A stretch of 7,886 nt of DNA from NCBI GenBank assembly GCA_041672385.1, contig JBAYZQ010000111.1, positions 1-7,886 on the forward strand, read 5' to 3'. Below the pieces are notes generated by a model that saw only the letters and a list, made by a program, of their open reading frames with translations, made no database searches and had not been told where the DNA came from. Positions 6,456-7,886 of the stretch are shown in pieces; positions within the stretch are counted from its first letter, which is position 1, and every line of letters starts with the position of its first letter. The position numbers and the translations under genes are program-made. The stretch is from JBAYZQ01 sp041672385. GTDB lineage: Bacteria; Spirochaetota; Spirochaetia; Sphaerochaetales; Sphaerochaetaceae.

Positions 6456-6677
6456 TAGTCAATGTTTATCACAATATTAACAACAAGTAAATGATAGATA
6501 CCTAAACCAAATCAATACCTTAAAAACGGGTTCTGATTTTTAAAAAGTTTTGAAAATACCATAAAAGAAATCAGGCAATTAAAAATCATTAACTGGAGTT
6601 TTTCCCTTTCTTAGGCTACATCAATAATAGTATTAATCTTAAATTCCATTAGAACTTGTCTTTTATTTTTCATTTTT

Positions 6678-6728
6678 TAGTCTTCTTTATAAAGACTACC
6701 TTTTAGAAAAATTTTGGGACAAAGTCCC
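6678..6728. repeat. Two adjacent short inverted repeats (hairpins)
   Basis: The first is TAGTCTT/AAGACTA (6678-6684/6692-6698), 7 bp with a 7-nt loop. The second is GGGAC-AAA-GTCCC (6716-6728), 5 bp with a 3-nt loop. Neither is followed by a clean T tract, so they are not obvious terminators. With the longer repeat at 6746 they make a run of three hairpins ahead of the EF-G-like gene, mostly upstream of its predicted transcript. Confidence 0.5.
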
Positions 6729-6745
6729 TTACGATTTACGACAAA

Positions 6746-6772
6746 TGTCAACAAAACTTTTTTTTGTTGACA
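6746..6772. repeat. Perfect 11-bp inverted repeat over the -35 box, possible operator
   Basis: TGTCAACAAAA (6746-6756) and its exact reverse complement TTTTGTTGACA (6762-6772) flank a 5-nt centre CTTTT. The right arm contains the -35 hexamer TTGACA (6767-6772) of the promoter for the EF-G-like gene. A dimeric regulator bound here would block RNA polymerase. It could alternatively act as a weak plus-strand terminator, but there is no T run after the stem and no plus-strand gene upstream needing one. Confidence 0.6.
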
Positions 6773-6795
6773 GATGCCGTTTTGGGTTTTAAGAT
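6767..6795 (+). promoter_or_regulatory. Promoter of the EF-G-like gene
   Basis: A consensus TTGACA (6767-6772) and TAAGAT (6790-6795) are 17 bp apart, predicting a start near 6801-6803 and a leader of about 40 nt carrying the ribosome site GGAGGGA (6834-6840). A second -10-like TATACT (6821-6826) lies 20 bp after TTGAAC (6795-6800), too far for a good promoter and too close to the ribosome site. The 11-bp inverted repeat overlaps the -35. Confidence 0.65.
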
Positions 6796-6842
6796 TGAAC
6801 TTGTGTATTTAAAGCTTGCATATACTATTAATTGGAGGGATT

Positions 6843-7886
6843 ATGGACCAAAGAAGCGAAGATTTAAGGAATATAGCTATCGCGGGGCATAACGGAACCG
6901 GAAAAACCGCGTTCCTAGAACAAATGCTTGCCTGCGCTGGCGTCATTACAAAGGCTGAGATGATACAATCAGGAAAGACTGTCAGTGACTATACTGAAGA
7001 AGAAATTCAGAAACAAATTTCCATTCATTCTAGTCTTGCAACTATGATTTGGATGGAAAAACGAATCAATGCCATGGATACTCCAGGTACCGCAGACTTT
7101 ATTGGTGAAACAATTTGTGCTTTCCGTTCTTGTGAAGGCGCTGTAATGATGATAGATGCTAGAGATGGTGCTCAAATTGAGACCATTAAACTATGGAGAA
7201 GACTCGATAAACGAAGCAAACCTAGAATCATTTTTTTAAACAAAATGGATCGTAGTCGTGTGGATTTTGAAAAAGCTTTTCCAAGACTTAAAAATGAATT
7301 TAATACAACTTTTGTACCTATTACCATTCCTATGGGAAGTGGTGAAGATTTTAAGGGAGTAATAAACCTAATTGAAAATAAAGCATATTTTAGCGAAGAT
7401 GGCAAAGAAAGAGTTGCTGAAATTCCTGATGACTATAAAGAAATTGTGGCCACGTATCGGGAAACTTTAGTTGAGAGTGCTGCCGAAGGTGCTGATGATT
7501 TGATGGAAAAATTCTTCGCAGAAGGGGATCTTTCTGCAGATGAAATTAGACGAGGGGTTACTGAAGGTTTGGATAAAAATGTTCTTGTACCTGCCTTTTG
7601 CGGTTGTACAAAAACAGGAGCAGGGATTACAAGTGTAATGAATTTTATTGCACATAATTTTCCTAGTCCAATTGGACAGAAAGAAACAATTATTAAAGAC
7701 AATGGAGAACAGGAAGAATTTGAATTCAATCCTGAAGGAAAACCTTCTGCCTTTGTTTTTAAGACAACTATAGATCAATTTAGTGGGAAACTATCCTATA
7801 TAAAGATGGTAACTGGAACCCTTACTGGAGATACAGAACTTACAAACCCAGCAATGGGTCGAAAAGAAAGACCTGGAAAACTTTAC
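6843..7886 (+). CDS. EF-G-like (EF-G-II group) translation GTPase, 5' part
   Basis: The first 348 residues of a protein that runs past the window edge; an EF-G of this group would need about 330 more. The GTPase domain has P loop AGHNGTGKT (14-22), a divergent switch I region EIQKQISIHSS (54-64) in place of RGITI, G3 DTPGTADF (79-86), NKMD (133-136) and FCGCTKTG (252-259). Domain II begins near 300 (PSAFVFKTTI). The GHxGxGKT P loop, SDY at 48-50 and the changed G3 place it in the bacterial EF-G-like group, distinct from both fusA EF-G and the EF-G2 in this window. At the catalytic histidine position of PGH it has Thr83, so GTP hydrolysis may be slow or differently triggered. Role unknown. Ribosome site GGAGG lies 4 bases before the ATG. 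It is divergent from the NapH-like gene. Confidence 0.9.
   Translation, partial: MDQRSEDLRNIAIAGHNGTGKTAFLEQMLACAGVITKAEMIQSGKTVSDYTEEEIQKQISIHSSLATMIWMEKRINAMDTPGTADFIGETICAFRSCEGAVMMIDARDGAQIETIKLWRRLDKRSKPRIIFLNKMDRSRVDFEKAFPRLKNEFNTTFVPITIPMGSGEDFKGVINLIENKAYFSEDGKERVAEIPDDYKEIVATYRETLVESAAEGADDLMEKFFAEGDLSADEIRRGVTEGLDKNVLVPAFCGCTKTGAGITSVMNFIAHNFPSPIGQKETIIKDNGEQEEFEFNPEGKPSAFVFKTTIDQFSGKLSYIKMVTGTLTGDTELTNPAMGRKERPGKLY

Larger units (their letters stand above)
6447..6842 (+). other. Intergenic region between divergent genes; no gene supported
   Basis: 396 bp between the NapH-like gene (minus) and the EF-G-like gene (plus). The left two thirds is AT-rich. I found no convincing promoter there for the NapH-like gene, although one must exist. 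A 7-bp inverted repeat CTGATTT/AAATCAG (6533-6539/6568-6574) spans 28 bp. From 6678 onward are three local inverted repeats in about 95 bp, the last overlapping the plus-strand promoter. The longest hint of coding is a 20-codon minus-strand reading frame (6673 to 6611) without a ribosome site, and a 12-codon plus frame at 6774; neither is credible as a gene. Confidence 0.7.

Noticed and set aside
6774..6812. Short plus-strand frame MPFWVLRLNLCI that could be a leader peptide of the EF-G-like gene.
   Set aside because: It overlaps the predicted -10 box and starts upstream of the predicted transcription start; no ribosome site precedes it.
6969..7778. Several minus-strand open frames opposite the EF-G-like gene.
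   Set aside because: They are shadows of a long, clearly homologous plus-strand GTPase coding region, with no ribosome sites or recognisable domains.

Overview
The window is AT-rich bacterial DNA with short intergenic gaps. It most likely comes from a spirochaete, possibly a Treponema-like one. This is inference: it rests on an EF-G2-type factor and a second EF-G-like paralog, TatT-like and outer-membrane-barrel secreted proteins, and low GC. No rRNA or other decisive taxonomic marker is present. I see no insertion sequence, CRISPR array, phage gene or integrase, so this looks like ordinary chromosome.

Layout. Positions 56-276 (+) hold a tRNA unit: a strong promoter, tRNA-Lys(TTT), tRNA-Glu(TTC) and an intrinsic terminator. 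A second hairpin (289-329) ends the converging gene pair on the minus strand. That pair (1919 to 343) encodes two exported proteins, a TPR-like periplasmic protein followed 17 bp later by a putative outer-membrane beta-barrel protein. Next on the minus strand is a two-gene unit (4623 to 2035): a complete EF-G2-type translation GTPase and, 3 bp behind its stop, mntP (manganese exporter family). Upstream, still on the minus strand, lie a GufA/BbZIP-type ZIP metal transporter with its own good promoter (5605 to 4829) and a NapH-like membrane iron-sulfur protein (6446 to 5757). A 396-bp intergenic stretch with several inverted repeats then separates this block from a divergent plus-strand gene for a second, atypical EF-G-like GTPase (6843 onward), which runs off the window.

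How the genes fit together. Two EF-G paralogs of different subfamilies flank genes for divalent metal transport (MntP usually exports Mn; ZIP proteins usually import Zn, Fe or Mn) and membrane iron-sulfur electron transfer. EF-G2-type factors are known in spirochaetes and mitochondria for ribosome recycling rather than translocation. The complete copy has intact GTPase motifs but has lost the domain IV tip histidine used in translocation. The partial copy belongs to the EF-G-like (EF-G-II) group and lacks the catalytic histidine of the G3 motif. Points most worth a second look are the EF-G2/mntP coupling, the Thr at the catalytic His position, the perfect inverted repeat over the -35 box of the EF-G-like gene, and the loss of one cysteine in the NapH-like protein. 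I found nothing that amounts to a clearly new multi-gene system.
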